Below are positions 1 to 7,736 of a DNA stretch of 9,096 nt, piece by piece. Under the pieces are notes generated by a model. That model saw nothing but the letters and a program-made list of their open reading frames with translations. It was not told where the DNA came from and did not search any database. Position numbers and translations under genes: made by a program. Numbering within the stretch: the first letter of the stretch is position 1; each line of letters starts with the position of its first letter. Where the stretch lies: NCBI GenBank assembly GCA_001664505.1, contig CP011806.1:5760691-5769786 (forward strand), written 5' to 3'. The DNA comes from Acidobacteria bacterium Mor1. GTDB lineage: Bacteria; Acidobacteriota; Polarisedimenticolia; Polarisedimenticolales; Polarisedimenticolaceae.

Positions 1-3000
1 GTCGTAGGCGTCGTCCAGGCCGTCGTTGTCGCTGTCCTCGCCGGTCGGCAGGGTGTCCGGCACTCCGTCCATATCGGCGTCGTGCCCCTCGGTGCTGTCG
101 GGCACGTTGTCGTTGTCGGAGTCCAGATCCCGGAAGTCGGGAGTTCCGTCACCGTCGGTATCTACCGGCGTGATCGGCGTGCCTCCCTGATCCGGATCGA
201 AGGCGTCGTCGATGCCGTCGCCGTCGTTGTCCTGGCCGCTGGGGAAGGTGGCGCCATCTTCCGGCTGACCTTCCAGGGTGTCGACGATGCCGTCGTTGTC
301 GGAGTCGATGTCCAGGCGATCGGGCAGACCGTCGCCGTCGGTGTCCTCGTCACCCTCGTCCACGTCGAGGATGCCGTCGTTGTCGTCGTCGGGATCGACG
401 TTGTCCGGCACCCCGTCGCCGTCGCTGTCGTCCAGCTCACCGGTGTCCGGGTCCAGATAATCGGGCGTTCCGTCGCCGTCCTGGTCGTCGTTGCGCGGAT
501 CTCCGTCGCCGTTGGCGTCCTCGTCCCGGGTGGGTACGCCGTCGTTGTCATCGTCGGTGTCCCGCCAGTCGCGGGTTCCGTCGCCGTCGGTGTCCTGCAG
601 CGGTGCGTTGGAGCCGCTGCTGTTGAGCGGATCGGGGCCTGGGACGGTGTCGTAGGCGTCGTCCAGGCCGTCGCCGTCGCTGTCCATGCCGCTGGGGACC
701 GTGTCGGCGACGCCGTCCATGTCGGCGTCGTGCCCCTCGGTGCTGTCGGGCACGTTGTCGTTGTCGGAATCGAGATCACGGAAGTCCGGGCTCCCGTCCC
801 CGTCGGTGTCGACGGGATCGATCGGCGCGCCCCCCTGGTCCGGGTCGAACGCATCGTCGATGCCGTCGCCGTCGGTGTCGGTGCCCGTCGGCAGGACCGC
901 GCCGTCTTCAGGTTGCCCCTCGACGGTGTCGACGATGCCGTCGCCGTCGGAGTCGATGTCCAGGCGGTTGGGAATGCCGTCGCCGTCATCGTCGGCGTCG
1001 GGGTCTCCCTCATCCTCGTCGAGGATGCCGTCGTTGTCGTCATCGGGGTCGACATCATCGGGCACGCCGTCGCCGTCACTATCGGTCGGCTCGCCGCTGT
1101 CGGGATCGAGATAGTCCGGCGTGCCGTCTCCGTCACTGTCGTCGTCGGTCGGGTCCCCGTTGCCGTTGGGATCTTCCTGGCGGGTCGGGACGCCGTCGCC
1201 GTCATCGTCGGTATCCCGCCAGTCGCGGGTGCCGTCGCCGTCGGTGTCCTGGAGCGGTGCGTTGGAGCCGCTGCTGTTGAGCGGATCGGGGCCGGGAACG
1301 GTGTCGTAGGCGTCGTCCAGGCCGTCGCCGTCGGCGTCTTCGCCGCTGGGCAGCGTGTCGGCCACGCCGTCCATGTCGGCGTCATGGCCCTCGATGGAGT
1401 CGGGCACGTTGTCGTTGTCCGAATCCTGGTCCCGGAAATCCGGGGTGCCGTCGCCGTCGGTGTCGACCGGGTCGATCGGGGTACCCCCCTGGTCGGGATC
1501 GAAGGCGTCGTCGATGCCGTCGCCGTCGGTGTCGTTTCCGGTCGGAAGGGTGGTGCTGCCTTCGGGCTGGCCTTCCACGGTATCGACGATGCCGTCGCCG
1601 TCGGAGTCGATGTCCAGGCGGTTGGGAATGCCGTCGCCGTCATCGTCGGCGTCGGGGTCTCCCTCGTCCTCGTCGAGGATCCCGTCGTTGTCGTCGTCGG
1701 GATCGACGTTGTCGGGCACGCCGTCGCCGTCGCTGTCGGTCGGCACCACCTGGTCCGGATCCAGGTAATCCGGGGTTCCGTCACCATCGGTGTCGTCGTC
1801 GGTGGGATCGCCGTTTCCGTCAGCGTCCTCGTCCCGGGTGGGGGTGCCGTCGTTGTCGTCGTCGGTATCCCGCCAGTCGCGGGTGTCATCCCCATCGGTG
1901 TCCTGAAGCGGCGCGTTGGAGCCTGCTTCGTTTCCGGGCCCGCGGCCGTCGACGGTGTCGTAGGCGTCGTCCAGCCCGTCCCGGTCGCTGTCCATGCCGC
2001 TGGGCAGCGTGTCCGGCACACCGTTCATGTCGGCGTCATGCCCCTCGGTGGCGTCGGGCACCGTGTCGTTGTCGGAATCGAGATCCTTGTAGTCCGGCGT
2101 TCCGTCTCCGTCGGTATCGGCGGGATCGATCAGCACACCGCCGGCGCCGGGGTCGTAGGCATCGTCCAAGCCGTCGCCGTCGCTGTCCATGCCGGTCGGC
2201 GGGATGTACTCCCCCTCGGCCTGACCCTCGAAGTTGTCCGGGATCCCGTCGTTGTCGGAGTCGATGTCCTTGCGGTCGGTGATGCCGTCGCCGTCGCTGT
2301 CCCCCCGGCCTTCGCGGGAGTCGAGGATGCCGTCGTTGTCGTCATCCTTGTCGTCGATGTCGGGCACGCCGTCGCCGTCGGTGTCCGGGCTCGTCTGGGT
2401 GTCGGGATCCAGGTAGTCGGGGGTTCCGTCGCCGTCGCTGTCGTCGCCGCCTTCAATCAGCGTCGGGACGCCGTCACCGTCATCATCGTCGTCGCGCCAG
2501 TCGGGGATTCCGTCGTCGTCGGTGTCCTGGAGCGGGGCGTTGGAGCCGCCGGCGTTCTGCGGATTGGGACCCTCGACGCTGTCGTAGGCGTCATCCATCC
2601 CGTCGCCGTCCCGGTCCATGCCGCTGGGGACCACGTCCGGTACCCCATCCATATCCGCATCGTGGCCTTCGGTGGCGTCGGGGACCCCGTCGTTGTCGCT
2701 ATCGTCGTCCCGGAAGTCCGGCATCCGGTCGCCGTCGGAGTCGATCGGGTCCAGGGGCATGCCCCCTTCGGAGGTGTCGTAGGCGTCGTCGATTCCGTCG
2801 CCGTCGGCATCCACGCCGCTGGGGAGCACCACATTGCCCGAGGGTTGAGCTTCGACCACATCGGGGATGCCGTCGCCGTCGCTGTCCACGTCGAGGCGGT
2901 CGGGAATGCCGTCGCCGTCGGCGTCTCCCTTGCCTTCTTTCTTGTCGAGGATGCCGTCGTTGTCGTCATCGGGATCGACACGGTCGTCGATGCCGTCGCC

Positions 3001-3018
3001 GTCGGTGTCCTTCTCATG
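1..3018 (-). repeat. Higher-order tandem repeat of about 650 bp inside the TSP3-like gene
   Basis: The short Asp-rich motifs are organised into long units, each ending in a GLDDAYD-type motif. Unit boundaries on the plus strand begin at 1, 649, 1303, 1957 and 2581, giving periods of 648, 654, 654 and 624 bp (216, 218, 218 and 208 codons). A truncated first unit of about 146 residues lies at 2581-3018. Each full unit holds the same series of landmarks: [13 protein letters not shown], then [56 protein letters not shown], and [10 protein letters not shown] followed by DAYD. Units 649-1302 and 1303-1956 are the closest pair: 929-1011 is identical to 1583-1665 over 83 bp. The array probably continues past the left edge. 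Confidence 0.9.
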
Positions 3019-3156
3019 CTGGACCTGGACGAGCCCGGGGCCGGCCGTGGTGTTCAGCTCGTCGGCTGCGGCGGGGAGCGTGGCGAGCAGCAGCGCAAGC
3101 CACAGTGCGCTCCAACGCGAAGATTCTCTGATGGACGTGAACAACCCCTGGCGCAT
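1..3156 (-). CDS. Giant secreted thrombospondin type 3-like calcium-binding repeat protein (3' end outside window)
   Basis: The frame starts at an ATG read leftward from 3156 and stays open for 1052 codons to the left edge, so the C-terminus is missing. Residues 1-31 form a signal peptide: a basic start, a hydrophobic core around residues 17-27 ([11 protein letters not shown]) and a likely cut after PAAA before DEL. From about residue 50 nearly everything is acidic repeats of the type DxDGDGxxD, for example DSDGDGIPD and [16 protein letters not shown]. These match the Ca2+-coordinating loops of thrombospondin type 3 repeats. TSP3 arrays are known in exported or outer-surface bacterial proteins; an adhesin, spacer or stalk role here is inference. 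A GGGAGGGAG ribosome site 7 nt upstream supports this start. The mature part is almost purely Asp, Gly, Pro and Thr with hardly any Cys, so no disulfide-rich domain is visible. No anchor, OmpA, autotransporter or sorting domain is seen, but one could lie beyond the edge. Function is otherwise unknown. Confidence 0.88.
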   Translation of the reverse strand, partial: MRQGLFTSIRESSRWSALWLALLLATLPAAADELNTTAGPGLVQVQHEKDTDGDGIDDRVDPDDDNDGILDKKEGKGDADGDGIPDRLDVDSDGDGIPDVVEAQPSGNVVLPSGVDADGDGIDDAYDTSEGGMPLDPIDSDGDRMPDFRDDDSDNDGVPDATEGHDADMDGVPDVVPSGMDRDGDGMDDAYDSVEGPNPQNAGGSNAPLQDTDDDGIPDWRDDDDDGDGVPTLIEGGDDSDGDGTPDYLDPDTQTSPDTDGDGVPDIDDKDDDNDGILDSREGRGDSDGDGITDRKDIDSDNDGIPDNFEGQAEGEYIPPTGMDSDGDGLDDAYDPGAGGVLIDPADTDGDGTPDYKDLDSDNDTVPDATEGHDADMNGVPDTLPSGMDSDRDGLDDAYDTVDGRGPGNEAGSNAPLQDTDGDDTRDWRDTDDDNDGTPTRDEDADGNGDPTDDDTDGDGTPDYLDPDQVVPTDSDGDGVPDNVDPDDDNDGILDEDEGDPDADDDGDGIPNRLDIDSDGDGIVDTVEGQPEGSTTLPTGNDTDGDGIDDAFDPDQGGTPIDPVDTDGDGTPDFRDQDSDNDNVPDSIEGHDADMDGVADTLPSGEDADGDGLDDAYDTVPGPDPLNSSGSNAPLQDTDGDGTRDWRDTDDDGDGVPTRQEDPNGNGDPTDDDSDGDGTPDYLDPDSGEPTDSDGDGVPDDVDPDDDNDGILDEDEGDPDADDDGDGIPNRLDIDSDGDGIVDTVEGQPEDGAVLPTGTDTDGDGIDDAFDPDQGGAPIDPVDTDGDGSPDFRDLDSDNDNVPDSTEGHDADMDGVADTVPSGMDSDGDGLDDAYDTVPGPDPLNSSGSNAPLQDTDGDGTRDWRDTDDDNDGVPTRDEDANGDGDPRNDDQDGDGTPDYLDPDTGELDDSDGDGVPDNVDPDDDNDGILDVDEGDEDTDGDGLPDRLDIDSDNDGIVDTLEGQPEDGATFPSGQDNDGDGIDDAFDPDQGGTPITPVDTDGDGTPDFRDLDSDNDNVPDSTEGHDADMDGVPDTLPTGEDSDNDGLDDAYD

Positions 3157-3163
3157 TGTGTCG

Positions 3164-3172
3164 CTCCCTCCC
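3164..3172 (-). promoter_or_regulatory. Strong ribosome binding site of the TSP3-like gene
   Basis: On the minus strand this reads GGGAGGGAG and ends 7 nt before the ATG at 3156. It is the best Shine-Dalgarno match in the window and decides the start, since the encoded protein then begins with a proper signal peptide. Confidence 0.75.
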
Positions 3173-3254
3173 GTGCGGGTCCGGACGGACTGAGGCAGGA
3201 AACGGCGCACCGATGGCTACACCGGCGCCGCCGCCTCGCGAGGGAGGACACTCC

Positions 3255-3300
3255 GGGGATGATTCCCCCCCACCTTTAAGAGACCGTCCCTGGCCTCTCA
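3255..3300 (-). promoter_or_regulatory. Two stem-loops in the putative leader RNA of the TSP3-like gene
   Basis: Stem 1 lies at 3277-3300 with a 6-nt loop (3286-3291). As minus-strand RNA it forms 9 continuous pairs, two of them G-U. The same positions are A-C mismatches in plus-strand RNA, so the fold favours the minus-strand transcript. Stem 2 lies at 3255-3268 with five pairs (GGGGA/UCCCC) around a 4-nt loop and directly precedes a less structured stretch leading to the ribosome site. No known riboswitch family is recognised. Confidence 0.35.
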
Positions 3301-3312
3301 GGTCACATTTCC

Positions 3313-3345
3313 GTTACCCGTGACGTTGGTAAGCGTACGGGTAAC
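3313..3345. repeat. Long inverted repeat (9-bp arms, extendable) upstream of the TSP3-like gene
   Basis: GTTACCCGT at 3313-3321 is the exact reverse complement of ACGGGTAAC at 3337-3345. With one bulged base (3322) the stem extends inward by ACGTT (3323-3327) against AGCGT (3332-3336), leaving a 4-base loop. No T-tract follows on either strand, so a classical intrinsic terminator is unlikely. It could be an operator for a dimeric regulator, a Rho-type 3' end structure for the carrier transcript, or part of the leader. Confidence 0.5.
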
Positions 3346-3496
3346 CTGCTGCGTAGCCACAGCTTTATGCGGCGCTTGGCTAGAGGAATTGGTGTTGTTT
3401 GGCGGAGTTTTGCCGTAGCCCCATGGCGGCTTGTTGCGGTCGCGGGAAATCGATTCCGCCGGTGGGGGAACGGCTGGCAGCTCGCTGACCAGGGAG

Positions 3497-3530
3497 CGTC
3501 AGCCGAATACCCGCGTCAGCCGAATACCCG
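3497..3530. repeat. Perfect 17-bp tandem duplication across the DASS stop codon
   Basis: CGTCAGCCGAATACCCG occurs at 3497-3513 and again directly after at 3514-3530. The right copy encodes the final residues and stop of the carrier (…RVFG then TGA). The left copy repeats the same bases after the stop. Because 17 is not a multiple of three, the second TGA (3499-3501) falls in a different frame. A 6-bp inverted repeat GCTGAC/GTCAGC (3484-3489 and 3498-3503) overlaps the left copy. Confidence 0.9.
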
Positions 3531-4973
3531 GGGAGCCAACAGCACTGCCGCCGCCGTGACCAGCAGGATCCCTACCAGGTTCAGCCAAAGTCCGGCGCGC
3601 ATCATCTGCCCGATACGAACCTGTCCCGAACTGAAGACCACCGCGTTGGGGGGCGTGGCGACCGGCAGCATGAAGGCCAGGCTTGCCGCCAGGGCGACCG
3701 GCGCCGTCAGGGCGATGGCCGGGTGCCCGCTCTCGACCGCCAGGGCGGCCAGCACCGGGAGGAAGGTCGCCGCCGTCGCCGTGTTGCTGGTCAGTTCGGT
3801 CAGAAAGATGATCAGCGCCGCGGCGAGCAGCACGGTGAGCGGCAGGCTCTCGATGCCGGTGGCCTGCAGGCCGCTCCCCATCCAGGCGGCCAGACCCGAG
3901 TTCGAAACCGCCGAGGCGAGACTCAGGCCGCCGCCGAACAGGATCAACACGCCCCAGGGGAGCTTCTCGGTGTCTTCCCAGGACAGGAGCGCTCCGCGGT
4001 TGCCGCTGGGAATCACGAACAGCAGCGCGCCGACGAGCATGGCGATGCCCGCGTCGGAGAGGCCCGCCAGGAGCTCGACCCGGTTGAGCAGGGGACGGGT
4101 GACCCAGGCGATGGCCAGCAGCAGGAACACCGCGGCCACCCGGCGTTCCGCGGTGCCGATCGGGCCCAGCTCGCGGCGCAGCTCGGCGAGGTGTTCCCGG
4201 GTTCGCGGACCGGTGGTGAAACGAACCGTGAACAGCCGCCGGGTCAGGAGCCACCAGGCGGCCGGCAGCATCAGGCCGCTGACCGGGAGCCCCAGCAGCA
4301 GCCAGCGGGCGAAGCCGATCTCGACATCGAACTGTTCCCGCATGAAGGCGGCCAGCAGGGCATTGGGAGGGGTGCCGATCAGGGTGGCGACGCCACCGAT
4401 CGAGGCGCCGTAGGCCACCCCGAGCAGCAGCGCTACCGGAAAGCTGGACCGTTCGTCCCGCTCTTCCGCCCGCGCCGATCGCATCACGACCAGGATCACC
4501 GAGGTGGCGATCGGCAACAGCATCATCGTCGTCGCCGTGTTGGTGACCCACATGCTGATCAACGCCGCGGCCAGCATGAAACCGAGGATCAGGCTGTTGC
4601 CGCTGCGGCCGAAACCTTCGACCACCCACAGCGCCACCCGGCGGTGCAGATCCCAGCGCTGAAGCGCCAGGGCGACGAGGAAACCGCCGAGAAACAGGAA
4701 GATCGTGGGGTGGGCGTAGGGGGCGGCCGCCGTGCGGATGTCGGCGATGCCCAGAAGCGGCATCAGCCCCAGCGGCAGCAGGGCGGTCACCGGTATCGGC
4801 ACCGCCTCGGTTGCCCACCAGACCGCCATCCAGACGCCGAGGGCCGCGGTGGCGAGCCCTACCAGCCCCAGCCCTTCCGGCGGAGCCAGGGCGAGGAGCA
4901 CAAGGGCGAGAGCGGGACCCAGGACCCGTCCGATCCGGCGGGCCCGCGACCCTTGTTCCTCAGGTGCACTCAT
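3516..4973 (-). CDS. DASS/SLC13 family anion (di/tricarboxylate or sulfate) transporter
   Basis: The product is a 485-residue inner-membrane carrier, a usual length for the divalent anion:Na+ symporter family. The sequence shows many hydrophobic segments and the two-fold pseudo-repeat typical of the family. The first half has TNTATTMM at residues 144-151 and GTPPN at 200-204. The second half has WGVLILFGGG at 340-349, TSNTATAATF at 395-404 and ATPPNAVVF at 439-447. The SNT motifs hold the substrate carboxylates and Na+ ions in characterised members; here the first is TNT and the second is SNT. The exact substrate (succinate, malate, citrate or sulfate) cannot be read from sequence. I chose the ATG at 4973. 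A GTG at 5027 would add 18 residues and run into the divergent MFS gene. No clear ribosome site precedes 4973. The last codons and stop lie in a 17-bp tandem duplication. Confidence 0.92.
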   Translation of the reverse strand: MSAPEEQGSRARRIGRVLGPALALVLLALAPPEGLGLVGLATAALGVWMAVWWATEAVPIPVTALLPLGLMPLLGIADIRTAAAPYAHPTIFLFLGGFLVALALQRWDLHRRVALWVVEGFGRSGNSLILGFMLAAALISMWVTNTATTMMLLPIATSVILVVMRSARAEERDERSSFPVALLLGVAYGASIGGVATLIGTPPNALLAAFMREQFDVEIGFARWLLLGLPVSGLMLPAAWWLLTRRLFTVRFTTGPRTREHLAELRRELGPIGTAERRVAAVFLLLAIAWVTRPLLNRVELLAGLSDAGIAMLVGALLFVIPSGNRGALLSWEDTEKLPWGVLILFGGGLSLASAVSNSGLAAWMGSGLQATGIESLPLTVLLAAALIIFLTELTSNTATAATFLPVLAALAVESGHPAIALTAPVALAASLAFMLPVATPPNAVVFSSGQVRIGQMMRAGLWLNLVGILLVTAAAVLLAPRVFG

Positions 4974-5015
4974 CGGAACGCAGCTTAGCCCAGGGCTGCT
5001 AAGATCCCCGGTCCT
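4974..5015. promoter_or_regulatory. Divergent intergenic region with nested palindromes (candidate operator 4984-5003)
   Basis: Only 42 bp separate the start codons of the DASS and MFS carriers. Within it CTTAGC (4984-4989) mirrors GCTAAG (4998-5003) around 8 bp. Overlapping this, AGCCC/GGGCT (4987-4991 and 4993-4997) form a tighter palindrome centred on 4992. The space is too short for two full back-to-back promoters without reaching into the genes, so a shared regulator site is plausible. Neither gene has a clear Shine-Dalgarno sequence, which would fit leaderless or weakly initiated transcripts. No regulator gene lies next to it. Confidence 0.35.
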
Positions 5016-6272
5016 ATGACGCAGCACCGAGCAAACGCCGCCGGGATGCGCTTCATCCTGGTCACCCTGGTGCTGGACATCCTGGGGATCGGGATCGTCA
5101 TCCCGGTGTTGCCCGAGATCGTCACCGGCATGCTCGGCGGGGACGAGAGCCGGGCCGCCTTCTGGTACGGCTCCATTGCGGCGTCCTACGCTCTGGCCCA
5201 GTTCCTGTTCGCACCGGTGCTCGGGGCGCTCTCGGATCAGGTCGGTCGCCGCCCGGTCCTGCTGGTCTCCCTTGCGGGTTTCGGCGTCAACTACGTGCTG
5301 TTCGGTCTGGCGCCGAACCTGGCGTGGCTGTTTGCCGCCCGCATTCTCTGCGGGATCTGCGGCGCCAGCTTCACCACCTGCAACGCCTACATCGCCGATA
5401 TCTCCAAGCCGGAGGATCGCGCCCGGAACTTCGGTCTGGTCGGCGCAGCCTTCGGGATCGGCTTCATCTTCGGCCCGGCGCTGGGCGGCTTGCTCGGCGA
5501 GCTGGGGCCGCGGGTGCCGCTGTTCGTCGCCGCCGGGCTCGCCGGCATCAATTGGCTCTACGGCTTCTTCGTCTTGCCCGAGTCCCTGCCGCTGGAGCGC
5601 CGCCGGCGGTTCTCGCTACGGGAGGCCAACCCGGTCGGCGGATTGTTGCGGCTGCAGCGCTATCCCTTCGTAGCGTCTCTCGCGGTCTCGTTCGTGTTGA
5701 TGATGATGGCCCACCGCGGCCTCGAGACGGTGTTCGTGCTCTACACCAGTTATCGCTACGGCTGGGAGGCGCTCCAGAACGGCCTGGGTCTCGGACTGGT
5801 GGGACTGACCGCGGCGGTGGTTCAAGGGGGCATGGTGCGCCGGGTCGTCACCCGCTTCGGTGAACGCCGCACGGTTCTGATCGGACTGACCGTCGCCACC
5901 GCCGGGTACGCGCTCTACGGGCTGGCCAGCGCCGGCTGGATGCTGCTCGCGGTGATCGTCTTCGCTTCGTTGGGCGGCCTGGCCGGCCCGGCGATCCAGG
6001 GACTCGTCACCGGCACCGTCGACCCGTCGGAACAGGGGGCGATCCAGGGAACGCTGACGTCGCTGACCAGTCTGGTCTCGATCTTCGCGCCCTTGATCTC
6101 GACGGGATTGTTCTCGGCCCTGACCGGCGAAGGGGCGCCGCTGGAGCTCCCAGGCGCGCCGTTCTTCGCTGCGGCGGCCTTCGCGCTGTTGGCGCTGCTT
6201 CTGATCGTGCGCACCTTCCGGGTCTATCCCGCGCCGGCGCCTGCCGCCGAGGCGGCGCCTCCGTCAGCGTGA
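5016..6272 (+). CDS. MFS transporter, TetA-like DHA1 (drug:H+ antiporter) type
   Basis: The product is a 418-residue inner-membrane protein with about 12 hydrophobic segments, the normal size for TetA-type major facilitator carriers. Landmarks are [14 protein letters not shown] at residues 20-33 in TM1 (compare the LDxxGxGxxxPVLP of TetA proteins), motif [15 protein letters not shown] at 70-83, the RILCGICGA segment at 109-117, and the antiporter motif C region [15 protein letters not shown] at 147-161. A degenerate motif A-like loop, [10 protein letters not shown], lies at 279-288 after TM8. The C-terminus is an Ala/Pro-rich tail. The family exports small molecules in exchange for protons, but many TetA-like members are not tetracycline pumps and the substrate is unknown. 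The start may be the ATG at 5016 or at 5046 (MRFILVTL); neither has a good ribosome site. It is divergent from the DASS carrier and overlaps the hydrolase gene tail to tail. Confidence 0.9.
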   Translation: MTQHRANAAGMRFILVTLVLDILGIGIVIPVLPEIVTGMLGGDESRAAFWYGSIAASYALAQFLFAPVLGALSDQVGRRPVLLVSLAGFGVNYVLFGLAPNLAWLFAARILCGICGASFTTCNAYIADISKPEDRARNFGLVGAAFGIGFIFGPALGGLLGELGPRVPLFVAAGLAGINWLYGFFVLPESLPLERRRRFSLREANPVGGLLRLQRYPFVASLAVSFVLMMMAHRGLETVFVLYTSYRYGWEALQNGLGLGLVGLTAAVVQGGMVRRVVTRFGERRTVLIGLTVATAGYALYGLASAGWMLLAVIVFASLGGLAGPAIQGLVTGTVDPSEQGAIQGTLTSLTSLVSIFAPLISTGLFSALTGEGAPLELPGAPFFAAAAFALLALLLIVRTFRVYPAPAPAAEAAPPSA

Positions 6273-7733
6273 GGTGACGAAGGGGGGCCGCCCGACCTGC
6301 TCCGCGCAGCCGGTGTCGACCGCCTCGATATCCGCCGAATCGATGAAGCTCCGGATCTGCGGTCCCACGCATCCCGGCGAGAGATTCAGGTGCGCGGTGC
6401 CGTCGAGGATCAGGTGCACGCTGCGGGACAGATGCTCGGCGACGGTCTCCGCCCCCGACGGAGGGGTCACCGGGTCCGCTTCACCCGAGATCAGCAGTGT
6501 CGGCACGTCGGAGCGGATCGGTTCGCGGTAGTCCGCCGCGAGTTCTCCCACGGGCCAGTCGCGGCAGGCCCGTTTGAGGTTGATCGCCAGCTCCGCGCCG
6601 AGCAAGGTGCCCTCGGCCGCCTTGCGCGCCTGTTTCTCGGTGAAGAACGGAGTGTCCTCGGCGCAAACCACCGAGAGGAACATCCCGTCGGAGATCTGGC
6701 CGCCGACCAGCGCGACGAAAGTCGCCAGGGACTCGATCAGTTCGGCGAAGCGGCCCCGATGGGCGCGGGCGATGTAGCGCGGGACACCGGCCGCGGTCCC
6801 GGAGCCGTAGAGGGCGTAGTGGATCGCCACGGCGAAGGTCGCCCGGTCGACGGTGATCGAGGTCTTTCCGCCGCCGGGCAGATCGACCTGAACCTCCCGC
6901 GGCTTCTCCTCGAGCCGGGCCAACACTTCGGTCAGCTGTTGCCGCACATCGGGGAACGCCTCGCGGCAGTCCTCGTCCGCCAGGCAGTCGTCGAGGACGT
7001 TGTCCAGCGCCGCCTGGCTCGAGGCGCCGAACCCGAGGGGCAGGTCGAAGGTGGTGCCGGCCACCCCTCGCAGCACCAGGGTGCGTACCCGGTCCTCGTA
7101 GCGGCGCAGGTATTCGAGGGCGGCTCGGGTGCCGTAGGAGCCGCCCATCAGGTTGATGCGTTCGTAGCCCAGGGCCGCGCGGATCTGGTCCAGGTCTTCC
7201 ATCGCCGTGGTGGTCAGGTAGTGGCGGGGATCGCCCTGCAGCTGTTTCAGGCAGGGCTCGATCTGAAGCTCGAAGGAGGCCATGCCGCGGACCGAGTCGC
7301 GTACCGATTCGGCGGGGCAGTTCAGCGGATTGGACCGGCCTGTTCCACGCTGGTCGACCAGCACGATGTCCCGGTCGCGCCGCAGGGGAGAGTTGGCGAA
7401 CAGCGGAGCGAGCAGGGTCGCCGCACCGCCGGGACCCCCTTGCAGAAAGAAGATCGGATCCGGCCGGGCCTCGTCCCGGGCCTGGAGCACGAGGATGTTG
7501 AGGTCGATGGTCCGGCCCTTGCCGGCGGCGCGATCCTCGAAGACCGTGAAGCTGCCGCACAGGGCGTCGCCGCCGCTGCCGGGAGGGCTGCAACTCGAGA
7601 GCTCGATGGCGGACGATCGGGGAGCCGTCGTGTCGGCGGCGGCGGTCGCCGCCGACACCGGCTGAGGCGCGACGAGTGCGCCGGCCAGGCCCCCGAGGAT
7701 CAGCAACCGTAGGGTCCGCGACGCAGCACGCAT
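6264..7733 (-). CDS. Exported alpha/beta-hydrolase, S33 peptidase / TAP-like family
   Basis: The 489-residue product begins with a signal peptide (MRAASRTLRLLILGGLAGALV, likely cut near VSA at 26-28). It has the peptidase S33 layout: an oxyanion-loop QGGPGG at residues 98-103 (family HGGPG), DQRGTGRS at 127-134, the nucleophile elbow GGSYGT with Ser199, a lid region about 230-350, then the acid Asp420 in SGEADPVTPP and His448 in GTAHLN. The C-terminal part resembles the TAP-like C-terminal domain of secreted tripeptidyl aminopeptidases. There are ten Cys (48, 59, 139, 161, 250, 256, 357, 390, 455, 476), which fits disulfides in an extracytoplasmic enzyme. A peptide, amide or ester substrate is possible and not resolved. 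The ATG at 7733 is preferred: GGAGG lies 4 nt upstream and the signal peptide starts directly. A TTG at 7766 would add 11 residues before it. The 3' end overlaps the convergent MFS gene by 9 bp. Confidence 0.9.
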   Translation of the reverse strand: MRAASRTLRLLILGGLAGALVAPQPVSAATAAADTTAPRSSAIELSSCSPPGSGGDALCGSFTVFEDRAAGKGRTIDLNILVLQARDEARPDPIFFLQGGPGGAATLLAPLFANSPLRRDRDIVLVDQRGTGRSNPLNCPAESVRDSVRGMASFELQIEPCLKQLQGDPRHYLTTTAMEDLDQIRAALGYERINLMGGSYGTRAALEYLRRYEDRVRTLVLRGVAGTTFDLPLGFGASSQAALDNVLDDCLADEDCREAFPDVRQQLTEVLARLEEKPREVQVDLPGGGKTSITVDRATFAVAIHYALYGSGTAAGVPRYIARAHRGRFAELIESLATFVALVGGQISDGMFLSVVCAEDTPFFTEKQARKAAEGTLLGAELAINLKRACRDWPVGELAADYREPIRSDVPTLLISGEADPVTPPSGAETVAEHLSRSVHLILDGTAHLNLSPGCVGPQIRSFIDSADIEAVDTGCAEQVGRPPFVTSR

Positions 7734-7736
7734 GAG

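Larger units (their letters stand above)
3157..3515. other. 359-base intergenic region between the DASS carrier and the TSP3-like gene
   Basis: No credible gene is seen here. Both flanking genes point left, so it serves as the 3' end of the carrier gene and the leader of the repeat-protein gene. From left to right it holds the ribosome site at 3164-3172, a small hairpin at 3255-3268, a larger one at 3277-3300, a long inverted repeat at 3313-3345, a weak 6-bp inverted repeat TAGCCA/TGGCTA at 3354-3359 and 3377-3382, and the 17-bp duplication at 3497-3530. I found no convincing sigma70 promoter and no U-tract terminator. The distance makes it likely that the repeat-protein gene has its own promoter rather than being co-transcribed with the carrier. 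Confidence 0.6.

Noticed and set aside
162-2021. Long Thr/Pro/Arg-rich minus-strand open frame, plus others at 2130-2456 and 2457-3017
   Set aside because: These are shifted frames of the same repetitive DNA, with low-complexity TPTATA-type translations and no plausible starts. Stops are rare here because of codon composition.
1-3150. CRISPR array or satellite DNA suggested by regular short repeats
   Set aside because: The periodicity is triplet-locked, imperfect and translates to a coherent protein. There are no unique spacers between identical repeats.
82-3279. A 1065-codon open frame on the plus strand rich in Val/Ala/Gly
   Set aside because: It is the antisense of the DxDGDG repeats (GTC and GCC codons mirror GAC and GGC). 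It has no domain or ribosome site, and the opposite frame has a signal peptide and classical Ca-binding motifs.
3313-3345. Rho-independent terminator for the DASS gene
   Set aside because: The stem is strong but no T-tract follows on either strand, so I kept it only as an inverted repeat of unknown role.
3157-3345. Known riboswitch (TPP, c-di-GMP or similar) in the leader
   Set aside because: The conserved cores of those classes could not be matched by eye; only generic hairpins are visible.
3723-4988. 421-codon plus-strand frame opposite the DASS carrier, and a 439-codon alternative minus frame at 3499-4818
   Set aside because: Both are high-GC shadow frames, rich in Arg, Gln and Gly, without recognisable motifs. 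The carrier frame holds the family motifs.
5016-6272. Calling the MFS carrier a tetracycline resistance determinant
   Set aside because: The TetA-like motifs show the subfamily, but many members have other substrates. No TetR-type regulator or mobile element lies beside it.
6390-7712. 440-codon plus-strand frame opposite the hydrolase
   Set aside because: It is a shadow of the S33 hydrolase frame, which has the catalytic triad and a signal peptide.
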